Position numbers and translations under genes: made by a program
Notes under the pieces: generated by a model
Told to the model about the DNA's origin: nothing
The model's database searches: none
Seen by the model: the letters and a program-made list of their open reading frames with translations, nothing else
Part shown: positions 1 through 7,432 of the stretch, in pieces
How positions within the stretch are numbered: the first letter of the stretch is position 1
Layout: every line of letters starts with the position of its first letter
Source of the DNA: an uncultured Oscillibacter sp.
GTDB lineage: Bacteria > Bacillota > Clostridia > Oscillospirales > Oscillospiraceae
Reading direction: 5' to 3'
NCBI GenBank assembly: GCA_902476875.1
Contig: CABSFC010000022.1
Location: 1 to 29,574, forward strand
DNA: 29,574 nucleotides

Positions 1-47
1 TGCGTGCCGCTTTTTCACATTCCATGGCGCCGGTTTCCAACTCCCGC

Positions 48-76
48 TTGCTATTTTGTCAAGAGCCTGCTATAAT
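48..76 (+). promoter_or_regulatory. Promoter of the PLP-enzyme gene
   Basis: TTGCTA (48-53), a 17-bp spacer and a perfect TATAAT (71-76) form a sigma-A type promoter. It lies inside the longest possible reading frame of the next gene, so the upstream ATG at 24 cannot be the normal start. Confidence 0.75.
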
Positions 77-116
77 GCGCACTTGTGTGAGAAATATGGC
101 AAAAAGGATGGAACTT

Positions 117-1403
117 ATGAAAATCGAAAGCATGTATGAGCAGCTGGGCGTCAGCCGGGCCGTGTATGAATTCGGCGAGGCGGTGCTGCGGGACCTGTGT
201 CCCCGGTTTGACGCCATCGACCAGACGGCGGAGTACAACCAGGGCAAGGTCCTGTCCGCCATGCAGAAAAACCGGGTTAACGCCACCCACTTCGCCGCCA
301 CCACCGGCTACGGCTACGACGACGAGGGCCGGGACAACCTGGAGCGGGTCTACGCCGACGTGTTCCACACCGAGGCCGCCCTGGTGCGCCCCCAGATCAC
401 CTGCGGCACCCATGCCCTGGCCGTGGCCCTGTCCGCCAACCTGCTGCCGGGGGACGAATTGCTCTCCCCTGTCGGCGCACCCTATGACACCCTGGAGGAG
501 GTCATCGGCATCCGGGAGAGCAAGTGCTCCCTGAAGGAGTACGGCGTCACCTACGCCCAGGCGGACCTGAAGCCCGACGGCACGTTTGACTATGACGCCA
601 TCCGCGCCGCCATCAACAGCCGCACCAGGCTCATCACCATCCAGCGCTCCAAGGGCTACGCCACCCGACCCTCCTTCTCCGTGGCACAGATCGGCGAGCT
701 GATCGCCTTCTGCAAGGACCTGAAGCCGGACGTGAAGGTCATGGTGGACAACTGTTACGGCGAGTTTGTGGAAAAGCTGGAGCCATCCGACCTGGGGGCC
801 GACATGGTGGTGGGCAGCCTGATCAAAAATCCCGGTGGCGGGCTGGCCCCCATCGGCGGCTACATCTGCGGCACCAGGGAGTGCGTGGAGCGCTGCGCCT
901 ACCGGCTGTCCGCCCCGGGTCTTGGGCAGGAGGTGGGCGCCAACCTGGGGCTGATGCCCTCCTTCTATCAGGGACTGTTCCTGTCCCCCACAGTGGTGGC
1001 GGGCGCGCTGAAGGGCGCCATTTTCGCCGCTAATGTGTATGAAAAACTGGGCTTTGCCTGCGTCCCTACCGCCACGGAGGACCGTCACGACATCATCCAG
1101 GCGGTGACGCTGGGAAGCCGGGAGGCCATGGTGGCTTTCTGCAAGGGCATCCAGGCCGCCGCGCCGGTGGACAGCTACGTCACCCCGGAGCCCTGGGCCA
1201 TGCCCGGCTACGACAGCGATGTCATCATGGCGGCGGGCGCCTTTGTCCAGGGCAGTTCCATCGAGCTGTCCGCCGACGGCCCTATCCGCCCGCCCTACGC
1301 CGTCTATTTCCAGGGCGGCCTGACCTGGTACCACGCCAAGCTGGGCATCCTCATGAGTCTGCAAAAGCTGGTGGAGGCTGGCCTTGTGCAGCTGCCGGAG
1401 TAA
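117..1403 (+). CDS. Methionine gamma-lyase family PLP enzyme (aluminium-resistance protein / YnbB family)
   Basis: This 428-residue protein is a fold-type I pyridoxal-phosphate enzyme of the Cys/Met-metabolism superfamily, in the subgroup annotated as aluminium resistance protein (B. subtilis YnbB). Visible landmarks are a glycine-rich TTGYGYDDEGRD segment near residues 62-73, the cofactor Asp in VMVDNCYGEF (about 208-217), and the likely Schiff-base Lys237 in SLIKNPGGG. The family may cleave a C-S bond of a sulfur amino acid, but the substrate is not established. I chose ATG 117 because AAGGATGG lies 5 nt upstream and a promoter sits at 48-76; ATG 108 is a weaker alternative. The gene is monocistronic and ends at a strong terminator. 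Its position next to a methionine importer fits sulfur amino-acid metabolism, but that is only context. Confidence 0.88.
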   Translation: MKIESMYEQLGVSRAVYEFGEAVLRDLCPRFDAIDQTAEYNQGKVLSAMQKNRVNATHFAATTGYGYDDEGRDNLERVYADVFHTEAALVRPQITCGTHALAVALSANLLPGDELLSPVGAPYDTLEEVIGIRESKCSLKEYGVTYAQADLKPDGTFDYDAIRAAINSRTRLITIQRSKGYATRPSFSVAQIGELIAFCKDLKPDVKVMVDNCYGEFVEKLEPSDLGADMVVGSLIKNPGGGLAPIGGYICGTRECVERCAYRLSAPGLGQEVGANLGLMPSFYQGLFLSPTVVAGALKGAIFAANVYEKLGFACVPTATEDRHDIIQAVTLGSREAMVAFCKGIQAAAPVDSYVTPEPWAMPGYDSDVIMAAGAFVQGSSIELSADGPIRPPYAVYFQGGLTWYHAKLGILMSLQKLVEAGLVQLPE

Positions 1404-1407
1404 AGTC

Positions 1408-1443
1408 AACGCCCCCGTGCCGCTGGCACGGGGGCGTTTTTTT
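1408..1443. terminator. Bidirectional intrinsic terminator
   Basis: A perfect 14-bp stem (1408-1421 with 1425-1438) with a 3-nt loop is followed by a T run to 1443. On the other strand the AA at the stem base gives a weaker T tract. It separates two convergent genes. Confidence 0.92.
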
Positions 1444-1450
1444 GCAATTC

Positions 1451-2296
1451 TCAGACGTCCTCCTGGATGCGCCGGTCCAGCCGCGCCAGGAAGAAAGCCA
1501 GCAGAAAGCCGCCGACGCAGAACAGCGCGGAGCAGACGGCCTCGCCCACGCCGGAGTAGGTGGTGGGGATGATGACCAGTGTGGACGCCAGCACGATACC
1601 GAAAATGCCGTGGAACGCCACGGAGTAGAACCGGCGGAAAAACCACGTCACCAACCGCGCCAACAGAAAAATAGTCAGCAGCATCCCAGGCAATGACGCG
1701 GACAGCACCAGCAGGTCCAGATTCGCCAGCCCCTCCAGCATGGGCTGGTACAGGTCCAGCGCCATCATGACCGAGGAGGAGGTCATGCCGGGAATGACGA
1801 TGCCCATCCCCCACAGCACGCCGCAGAAGTTGTACCACCAGAAGTTGGGCTCCACGGAGACGCAGACGATGCGGCTGACATAAAACAGCCCGGCAAACAC
1901 CGCCAGGGCGCACGCCAGCAGGCTCACCCAGGACCATGCCGAGCGCCCCTCCTTCCCCGCCTCCCGGAACAGAGAGGGCACCGTACCCACGATCAGGCCG
2001 ATGAACAGCCAGGTGGTGACGGTGTTGGACACGTCGATGGCTGCCGCGATGCCCTTGGCAAAGCCCAGGAAGCCCGCGCACCAGCCCAGGGCGATGGGCG
2101 GTATCCACTTCCAATACTTTGGAAGCGCCTTTCGCGGATGGGTCAAAACCTCCATAAAGGGGCGGTAAATGTCGAATACCACCGCCAGCACACCGCCGGA
2201 GACGCCGGGCAGGATCGCCCCCGCGCCAATAAGGGCGCCGCACAGCAGGTCCCGCAGCCAGCGTATCATTCCATTTTGATCCCGGTGTCTGGCCAT
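1451..2296 (-). CDS. DUF368 membrane protein (PopT-type undecaprenyl-phosphate translocase)
   Basis: This 281-residue polytopic membrane protein matches DUF368 (PF04018). Members such as PopT recycle the C55 lipid carrier undecaprenyl phosphate across the cytoplasmic membrane for peptidoglycan and other envelope polymers. The family hallmark is seen twice: GAILPGVSGG near the N-terminus (about 25-34) and GIVIPGMTSSS in the second half. This fits an internal repeat with two re-entrant loops. About eight or more hydrophobic segments are visible, and the length is normal for the family. ATG at 2296 is preceded by AGGAGAGGAG. It is a single-gene unit with its own promoter, convergent with the PLP enzyme. 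The lipid-carrier role comes from family work, not from this sequence. Confidence 0.88.
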   Translation of the reverse strand: MARHRDQNGMIRWLRDLLCGALIGAGAILPGVSGGVLAVVFDIYRPFMEVLTHPRKALPKYWKWIPPIALGWCAGFLGFAKGIAAAIDVSNTVTTWLFIGLIVGTVPSLFREAGKEGRSAWSWVSLLACALAVFAGLFYVSRIVCVSVEPNFWWYNFCGVLWGMGIVIPGMTSSSVMMALDLYQPMLEGLANLDLLVLSASLPGMLLTIFLLARLVTWFFRRFYSVAFHGIFGIVLASTLVIIPTTYSGVGEAVCSALFCVGGFLLAFFLARLDRRIQEDV

Positions 2297-2325
2297 CGCA
2301 GCGCTCCTCTCCTGAATCTCCAGAT

Positions 2326-2354
2326 ATAATAGCAGTTTTGCCCGCCGCTTTCAA
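2326..2354 (-). promoter_or_regulatory. Promoter of the DUF368 gene
   Basis: Read on the minus strand: TTGAAA (2354-2349), a 17-bp spacer and TATTAT (2331-2326), about 30 bp before the start codon. Confidence 0.7.
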
Positions 2355-2464
2355 TCCGATACCGGCCTGTTTTGATGAAAAAATTTCCGTCGAATTTTTG
2401 CGGTTTGTCTATTGTGCACAATCAAAACCTACTATTTTAGTTCCTTTTCTGGCTTTTTCGCATG

Positions 2465-2493
2465 TTGACAGAAAAAGCGGCAACATGTAAACT
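2465..2493 (+). promoter_or_regulatory. Promoter of the T-box leader / metNIQ operon
   Basis: A consensus TTGACA (2465-2470), a 17-bp spacer and TAAACT (2488-2493) predict a transcript start near 2500, which is the expected 5' end of the T-box leader. Confidence 0.75.
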
Positions 2494-2499
2494 ACGCTT

Positions 2500-2790
2500 A
2501 CAGTGATTAAACAACCCCATATAGCAAAGACGATGAAGAGAAGAGTAAGCGGGCAGATACGTCTCAGAGAGCCCCGATTGGTGGAAAGGGGTACGGAAGG
2601 GCTTGCCGAACATGGTCTCGGAGTTGCGTGGCCGACCGCGAACGCATAGGTCACGACGTGTGCGCACGTCACAGCGCAGGAGTGTGATGGCACTCTCAAA
2701 GGCCGTTTTCGTGAGGAAGCGGCGAAGCAAGGTGGTACCACGGCGTAGATTTACGTTCGTCCTTGAGGCTGATGCTTCAAGGGCTTTTTT
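2500..2790 (+). promoter_or_regulatory. T-box leader, methionine specificity (tRNA-sensing riboswitch)
   Basis: This 290-nt untranslated leader has the T-box landmarks in order. GATGAAGAGAAGAGTA (about 2532-2547) is the Stem I K-turn/AGUA region. AGAGAGCC and GGTGGAAAGGGG form the Stem I distal part. GAAC-ATG-G places the specifier codon ATG (Met) at 2612-2614. Stem II-type hairpins follow, including a perfect 6-bp stem at 2655-2670 and another at 2680-2695. The T-box is at 2730-2743; its TGGT bulge (2733-2736) can pair with the ACCA end of tRNA-Met. The antiterminator pairs CAAGG (2728-2732) with CCTTG (2761-2765), and that same CCTTG begins the terminator stem, so the two folds exclude each other. 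Uncharged tRNA-Met should switch on methionine import. The whole gap 2297-2825 is occupied by promoters and this leader. Confidence 0.93.
2761..2790 (+). terminator. T-box regulated terminator (attenuator)
   Basis: A 9-bp stem (2761-2769 with 2774-2782, one G-T pair) with a TGAT loop is followed by GC and six T (2785-2790), 35 bp before metN. It is the OFF state of the T-box switch. Confidence 0.88.
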
Positions 2791-2825
2791 GTTGCAACAA
2801 AACGAGTTAAAGGAGTTTCGATACT

Positions 2826-3842
2826 GTGAGTGAATCCATCATTCAAATCCAGCATCTGACCAAGACCTTTGGCGAGGGCGAGACCGCCGTCCACGCCCTG
2901 GAGGACATCAATCTGGACATCCGGCAGGGCGAAATCTTCGGCATCATCGGCCTCTCCGGCGCCGGCAAGTCCACGCTGGTCCGCTGCATCAACCTGCTGG
3001 AGCGGCCCACGGAGGGCACGGTGGTCGTGGACGGCAAGGAGATGACAGTCCTCTCCCAAAAGGAGCTGCGGCTGGCCCGCCGGAACGTCACCATGATCTT
3101 CCAGAGCTTCAACCTGCTGATGCAGCGCACCTGTTTGAAAAACGTTTGCTTTCCCATGGAGATCAGCGGCGTTCCCGCCGCCCAGGCGAAAAAGCGCGCG
3201 TTGGAGCTTCTGGAGATCGTGGGCCTTCAGGACAAGGCGAACGCCTATCCCTCCCAGCTCTCCGGCGGACAGAAGCAGCGGGTGGCCATCGCCCGCGCCC
3301 TGGCCACGGACCCCAAGGTGCTCCTCTGTGACGAGGCCACCTCCGCCCTGGACCCCACCACCACCGCCTCGATCCTGGCGCTGCTGAAGGACCTGAACCA
3401 GAAGCTGGGCGTCACCGTGGTGGTCATCACCCACCAGATGAGCGTGATTGAGGAGATCTGCTCCCGGGTCGCCATTCTGGACGGCGGCGTGGTGGCGGAG
3501 CAGGGCAAGGTGGAGGACATCTTCTCCAACCCCTCCACCGACGCGGCCCGCCGCCTGGTCTACCCAGGCGGTGCCAGCGTGACCCAGTATCCCGTGGGTA
3601 CCCGGGCGATTCGCGTGGCTTTCAACGGCGGCACGGCCTATCAGCCCCTGATCGCCTCTCTCGCCATCGACTGCGGCGTGAAGGTGAACATCCTGGGCGC
3701 GGACACCCGCAATATTGACGGCAAGGCCTTCGGCACCATGCTGCTGGGCCTGCCCGACGACCCCAACGAGGCCGCCAAGGCCCTGTCCTATATCCGGGCG
3801 CAGCCCAATGTTTCCGCGGAGGAGGTGGAGTACCATGCTTGA
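2826..3842 (+). CDS. metN: Methionine ABC transporter ATP-binding protein MetN
   Basis: This 338-residue ATPase belongs to the MetNIQ importer for L-/D-methionine. Walker A GLSGAGKST is at 42-50, the Q-loop Gln at 93, signature LSGGQ at 145-149, Walker B VLLCDE at 165-170 and the H-loop His at 203. Residues from about 260 to the end form the NIL (ACT-like) domain that binds methionine and inhibits transport when cell methionine is high, and that separates MetN from other ATPases of this class. The start is GTG at 2826, with AAAGGAG 10 nt upstream. It is the first gene after the Met T-box, so expression should respond to tRNA-Met charging. It overlaps metI by 8 bp. Confidence 0.96.
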   Translation: MSESIIQIQHLTKTFGEGETAVHALEDINLDIRQGEIFGIIGLSGAGKSTLVRCINLLERPTEGTVVVDGKEMTVLSQKELRLARRNVTMIFQSFNLLMQRTCLKNVCFPMEISGVPAAQAKKRALELLEIVGLQDKANAYPSQLSGGQKQRVAIARALATDPKVLLCDEATSALDPTTTASILALLKDLNQKLGVTVVVITHQMSVIEEICSRVAILDGGVVAEQGKVEDIFSNPSTDAARRLVYPGGASVTQYPVGTRAIRVAFNGGTAYQPLIASLAIDCGVKVNILGADTRNIDGKAFGTMLLGLPDDPNEAAKALSYIRAQPNVSAEEVEYHA

Positions 3843-4572
3843 GACCATCACTGCCTTTTGGGCGCAATATGGAGACGTCCTGATCGAGGGCACCTGGGAG
3901 ACATTGATCATGGTCACCCTCTCCACCGTGCTGGCCTATGTCATCGGCGTTCCGCTGGGGGTGGCCCTGATCGTCACCCAGCCCCAGGGCATCCGGCCCC
4001 ACCAGACCTTTTACCAGGTGCTGGGCTGGATCGTCAACATCGGCCGGTCGCTACCCTTTGCGATTCTTCTGGTGGCACTGATGCCCTACACCCGCATGCT
4101 GGTGGGCACGGCCATCGGCATCAAGGGTGCCATTCCCCCGCTGGTGATCTCCGCCGCCCCCTTTGTGGCCCGGATGGTGGAGACCTCCCTCAGCGAGGTG
4201 GACGCCGGCGTGGTGGAGGCCGCCCAGTCCATGGGCGCGTCCACCTTCCAGATCGTCTGGAAGGTCTATCTGCCGGAGGCGAAGCCCTCTTTGATCCTGG
4301 GCGGGGCCATCTCCGTGGTCACGATCCTGGCCTACACCGCCATCGCCGGCATGATCGGCGCCGGCGGCCTGGGCAACATCGCCATCCAGTATGGCCACAA
4401 CCGGGGCGTCACCTCCCTCATGTGGGTGACGGTGGTATTTCTGATCATCTTCGTCCAGATCGTGCAGATTATTTTCAGCGGCATATCCAAGCGCATCGAC
4501 AAACGGCTGGACCAGACCTCCCGGCGCACGGGATTCTCCGGTCTGCTGGCCCGGTTCTCCCACACCAAATGA
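3835..4572 (+). CDS. metI: Methionine ABC transporter permease MetI
   Basis: This 245-residue integral membrane permease has about five hydrophobic helices and the cytoplasmic EAA loop in EAAQSMGASTFQIVWKVYLP, which docks on MetN. The ATG at 3835 lies inside the end of metN (8-bp overlap) and has GGAGGAGGTGGAG just upstream, indicating translational coupling. It is slightly longer than typical MetI (about 217-230) because of a basic C-terminal tail after the last helix. It forms the channel through which MetQ-delivered methionine crosses the membrane. Confidence 0.95.
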   Translation: MLETITAFWAQYGDVLIEGTWETLIMVTLSTVLAYVIGVPLGVALIVTQPQGIRPHQTFYQVLGWIVNIGRSLPFAILLVALMPYTRMLVGTAIGIKGAIPPLVISAAPFVARMVETSLSEVDAGVVEAAQSMGASTFQIVWKVYLPEAKPSLILGGAISVVTILAYTAIAGMIGAGGLGNIAIQYGHNRGVTSLMWVTVVFLIIFVQIVQIIFSGISKRIDKRLDQTSRRTGFSGLLARFSHTK

Positions 4573-4658
4573 TCCCTTTGTTTTCACCGTCCGGCTTTTG
4601 AGATCTCAGCCGGCGTTGGAAAAAATACATCAACTATTTTGTTATTGGAGGAATTGAT

Positions 4659-5510
4659 ATGAAAAAGAAACTGCTGGCCCTGCTGCTGGGCCTGACCCTC
4701 TGCCTGTCCCTGGCCGCCTGCGGCGGCACCACGGGCGACACCGCTGACACCGGCAATGACGCCGGTGAAGAGGACGGCGCCCCCGCTGAGACCGTCACCC
4801 TGAGCGTGGCCGCCTCCCCCACCCCCCATGCCGAGATCCTGGAGCAGTGCGTCCCCATCCTGGCCGAGCAGGGCATTGAGCTGATCGTCAACCAGTACGA
4901 CGACTATGTCGTTCCCAACACCGCCGTGGAGGATGGCGACGAGGACGCCAACTACTTCCAGCACCTGCCCTATCTGGACGAGTTCAACGAGAGCCGGGGC
5001 ACCCATCTGGTGAGCGTGGCCGGCGTCCACATCGAGCCCATGGGCATCTATGCCGGCCGTGTGGAGTCCCTGGAGGATCTGCCCGATGGCGCCACCATCG
5101 GCATCCCCAACGACCCCACCAACGAGGGCCGCGCCCTGCTGCTGCTGGAGGCCCAGGGCCTGATCAAGCTGAAGGACAGCTCCAACCTCTCCTCCACGCC
5201 CAACGACCTCGCGGAAAATCCCAAGAACCTGCAGTTTGAGGAGATCGAGGCCCAGACGCTGCCCAGCTCCCGGCCCGACCTGGACCTGGCGGTCATCAAC
5301 TCCAACTACGCCCTGGGCGCCGGCCTGAACCCCACCACGGACGCCCTGGCCATTGAGTCCAGCGACTCCCCCTATGTCAACGTCCTGGTCGTCAAGGACG
5401 GCAATGAAACCAACGAGGCCATCCAGGCCCTGGTGGAGGCCCTCCACTCCGACACGATCCGCGACTTCATCTCTGAAAAGTACGACGGCGCCGTGGTCCC
5501 CGCGTTCTAA
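4659..5510 (+). CDS. metQ: Methionine-binding lipoprotein MetQ (NlpA family)
   Basis: This 283-residue substrate-binding lipoprotein starts with a basic, hydrophobic signal peptide ending in the lipobox LAAC, with Cys21 as the acylated residue. A Gly/Thr/Asp-rich linker follows to about residue 45, then the NlpA/MetQ fold (TLSVAASPTPHAEILEQ, YFQHLPYLDEFN, VAGVHIEPMGIYAGR, NDPTNEGRALLLLE). These are the usual MetQ blocks. ATG 4659 has GGAGG 7 nt upstream. It lies 86 bp after metI with no promoter or terminator visible in the gap, so it is the third gene of the T-box operon, which ends at the terminator at 5535. Confidence 0.95.
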   Translation: MKKKLLALLLGLTLCLSLAACGGTTGDTADTGNDAGEEDGAPAETVTLSVAASPTPHAEILEQCVPILAEQGIELIVNQYDDYVVPNTAVEDGDEDANYFQHLPYLDEFNESRGTHLVSVAGVHIEPMGIYAGRVESLEDLPDGATIGIPNDPTNEGRALLLLEAQGLIKLKDSSNLSSTPNDLAENPKNLQFEEIEAQTLPSSRPDLDLAVINSNYALGAGLNPTTDALAIESSDSPYVNVLVVKDGNETNEAIQALVEALHSDTIRDFISEKYDGAVVPAF

Positions 5511-5534
5511 GCGGAACTGTACAATCGAATCAGA

Positions 5535-5569
5535 GGAGCGGAGAGCCTAATGGCTCTCCGCTCCTTTTT
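5535..5569 (+). terminator. Terminator of metNIQ
   Basis: A perfect 13-bp stem (5535-5547 with 5552-5564), a TAAT loop and TTTTT (5565-5569). Confidence 0.95.
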
Positions 5570-5582
5570 AATTTCTTATATT

Positions 5583-5611
5583 TTGATTATTTTTTCATTT
5601 TTTTATATATT
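5583..5611 (+). promoter_or_regulatory. Probable promoter of the MATE gene
   Basis: TTGATT (5583-5588), a 17-bp spacer and TATATT (5606-5611) lie in the very AT-rich gap 5570-5660. Other weak pairs exist in this stretch, so the assignment is moderate. Confidence 0.5.
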
Positions 5612-5700
5612 AAGTAGCATTTTTATGAACATTGTGTTAAAATAAAATTGCTGTCCGCCTAGTGGGGGACAAATCTTACTCTGACGGAGGGCCTGTCCAT

Positions 5701-7083
5701 ATGGCGCGGGAGCTGAAAAAAAACTACGAGATTGACATGTGCAGCGGGGCCATTCTGCCAAAGATGCTGCAATTCACCTTGCCGCTGATGTTCTCCAGTA
5801 TTTTGCAGCTTTTGTTCAATGCGGCGGATGTCATCGTCGTGGGCCGCTGGGCCGGGGACAACTCTCTGGCGGCGGTGGGCTCCAACACTGCCATTATCAA
5901 TCTGCTGGTCAACCTGTTCGTCGGCCTGTCCGTGGGTGCAAATATCCTGGCGGCCCGCTTCTACGGCGCTGGAGAAAAGGAGCCTTTGCACCAGCTGGTT
6001 CACACCGCTATGCTGTTGAGTATCATCGGTGGTTTTTTTCTGGCGGCAGTCGGCAACTGTGGGGCGAACGCGATCCTGGTCTGGATGCAATCCCCGCCGG
6101 AGGTATGCGACCTTGCAACCATCTATCTCCGCATTTACTTTCTCGGTATGCCCGCCACCATGCTCTACAACTTCGGCGCCGCCCTGCTGCGGGCGGTGGG
6201 TGACACCCGGCGTCCGCTGTACTATTTGTTCACTGCCGGCGTGATCAACGTGATCTTGAATCTGTTTTTCGTCATTGTCTGCCGCCTGGACGTAGCGGGC
6301 GTCGGCCTCGCCACCGTGATCTCCCAGTGCATCTCCGCCGCTCTGGTCCTGCGGTGCATGATACGGGAGCGGAACGCCGTACATCTAGACCTGCGGCAGC
6401 TCCATATCTGGCCGGTGCGGCTGAAGCAGATCTTACAGGTCGGCCTGCCGGCGGGCTTTCAGGGCGTTTTGTTTGCTCTGTCGAACATAGCCATCCAGTC
6501 CTCCATCAACTCCTTTGGCGAGACCGTGGTGGCAGGCAATGCCGCCGCGGCCAATATCGAGTCCTTCGTCTACATCTCCATGAACTCCTTTTATCAGGCA
6601 AATATCTCCTTTACCAGTCAGAACCTGGGTGCCAAGCAGTATGACCGCATCCGACCCATCCTTCTATGGGCACAGTGCTGCGTGATTACGGTAGGCTCTG
6701 TGCTGGGCGGGCTCGTCACATTGTTCGGTCCACAATTGCTAAGCATCTATTCCGAAAGTCCCAGCGTCATCAGCGCCGGAATGGATCGCCTGACGATCGT
6801 TTGTGCCACTTACGCGCTCTACGGCATCATGGAAGTGATGGTGGGCTCTCTGCGGGGCCTTGGCTACTCCGTAATGCCCATGCTGGTTTCTCTGATCGGC
6901 GTCTGCCTGCTACGGCTGGTCTGGATCGCCACGGTTTTTAAACTGCCGGAATTTCACACCGTGCAGACAATCTACTGGTCCTATCCCCTCTCCTGGACAC
7001 TCACCTTCTTCGCCCATCTGATCTGCTTCCTCCTTGTGATGCGGCGGCTGAAGCGCCGCATCGCGGAGCCCTCCCAACTATAA
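5701..7083 (+). CDS. MATE family multidrug/cation efflux transporter
   Basis: This 460-residue membrane protein has about twelve hydrophobic helices in two similar halves. Conserved MATE blocks include LPLMFSSILQLLFNAADVIVVGRW (split here as LPLMFSSILQL and FNAADVIVVGRW), AVGSNTAIINLL and, in the second half, GLPAGFQGVLFALSNIAIQSSINSFG. Such proteins export drugs or metabolites in exchange for Na+ or H+; the substrate cannot be read from sequence. I prefer ATG 5701 with GGAGGG 9 nt upstream over the in-frame GTG at 5662, which lacks a good ribosome site. It is monocistronic between two terminators. Its codon use is less GC-biased than its neighbours in places, which is a weak hint of separate history. 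Confidence 0.92.
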   Translation: MARELKKNYEIDMCSGAILPKMLQFTLPLMFSSILQLLFNAADVIVVGRWAGDNSLAAVGSNTAIINLLVNLFVGLSVGANILAARFYGAGEKEPLHQLVHTAMLLSIIGGFFLAAVGNCGANAILVWMQSPPEVCDLATIYLRIYFLGMPATMLYNFGAALLRAVGDTRRPLYYLFTAGVINVILNLFFVIVCRLDVAGVGLATVISQCISAALVLRCMIRERNAVHLDLRQLHIWPVRLKQILQVGLPAGFQGVLFALSNIAIQSSINSFGETVVAGNAAAANIESFVYISMNSFYQANISFTSQNLGAKQYDRIRPILLWAQCCVITVGSVLGGLVTLFGPQLLSIYSESPSVISAGMDRLTIVCATYALYGIMEVMVGSLRGLGYSVMPMLVSLIGVCLLRLVWIATVFKLPEFHTVQTIYWSYPLSWTLTFFAHLICFLLVMRRLKRRIAEPSQL

Positions 7084-7118
7084 AAAACGCGGCCTCCCAC
7101 ATCGGGAGGCCGCGTTTT
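7084..7118. terminator. Bidirectional terminator
   Basis: A perfect 15-bp stem (7084-7098 with 7104-7118), A-rich on the 5' side and ending in TTTT, with a 5-nt loop. It serves the MATE gene on the plus strand and the FHA-FtsW/PBP operon on the minus strand. Confidence 0.92.
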
Positions 7119-7123
7119 ATGTT

Positions 7124-7414
7124 TCAGAACCCCAGCCGCTGCCGGATCATCAGCACCGCGCAGCCACCCAGCATCAACGCCAGCGCGCCGGTGCCCCACA
7201 GGAGACTGTAGCTGACTGCCTCCTTGTCCTTGCCGCGCAGCTCCGCCGCACAGAGAAAAGTCCATACCGCCACGACGGCAAAGAGGACGTTAACGATGTC
7301 CGCGGCCACCTCCTGTCCCAGCGCCAGCAGCGCCAGATACAGCGCAAAACCCACACCGGAGACGATAGCCCCCCGGTTGATCTTTTTCACAGTCTCTTTT
7401 TTCTGATCTTTCAT
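7124..7414 (-). CDS. Small hypothetical membrane protein (three predicted helices)
   Basis: I do not recognise a family for this 96-residue protein. It has a charged N-terminus (MKDQKKETVKK), then hydrophobic segments at about 15-33, 38-57 and 69-90, with a charged loop RGKDKEAV between the second and third. ATG at 7414 has GGGAG upstream. It lies 18 bp after the PBP gene and just before the operon terminator, so it is probably the last gene of the FHA-FtsW/PBP operon. A role next to the cell-wall enzymes is possible from position only. The reading frame is supported by its start site, ribosome site and placement, rather than by homology. Confidence 0.7.
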   Translation of the reverse strand: MKDQKKETVKKINRGAIVSGVGFALYLALLALGQEVAADIVNVLFAVVAVWTFLCAAELRGKDKEAVSYSLLWGTGALALMLGGCAVLMIRQRLGF

Positions 7415-7432
7415 AGCTCTCCCGCTTTCGTA

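Noticed and set aside
24..116. Longer N-terminus of the PLP enzyme starting at ATG 24
   Set aside because: The promoter TTGCTA-N17-TATAAT lies within this extension, and the ribosome site points to ATG 117.
51..2354. A 767-codon minus-strand frame across the first two genes
   Set aside because: It runs through a strong terminator and two well-identified genes in other frames; its sequence is low-complexity Gly/Ala/Arg/His.
2500..2825. SAM (S-box) riboswitch before metNIQ
   Set aside because: The T-box sequence, specifier ATG and antiterminator are clear, and I do not see the SAM riboswitch core.
5662..5700. GTG start for the MATE protein
   Set aside because: There is no ribosome site before 5662, while GGAGGG is well spaced before ATG 5701.
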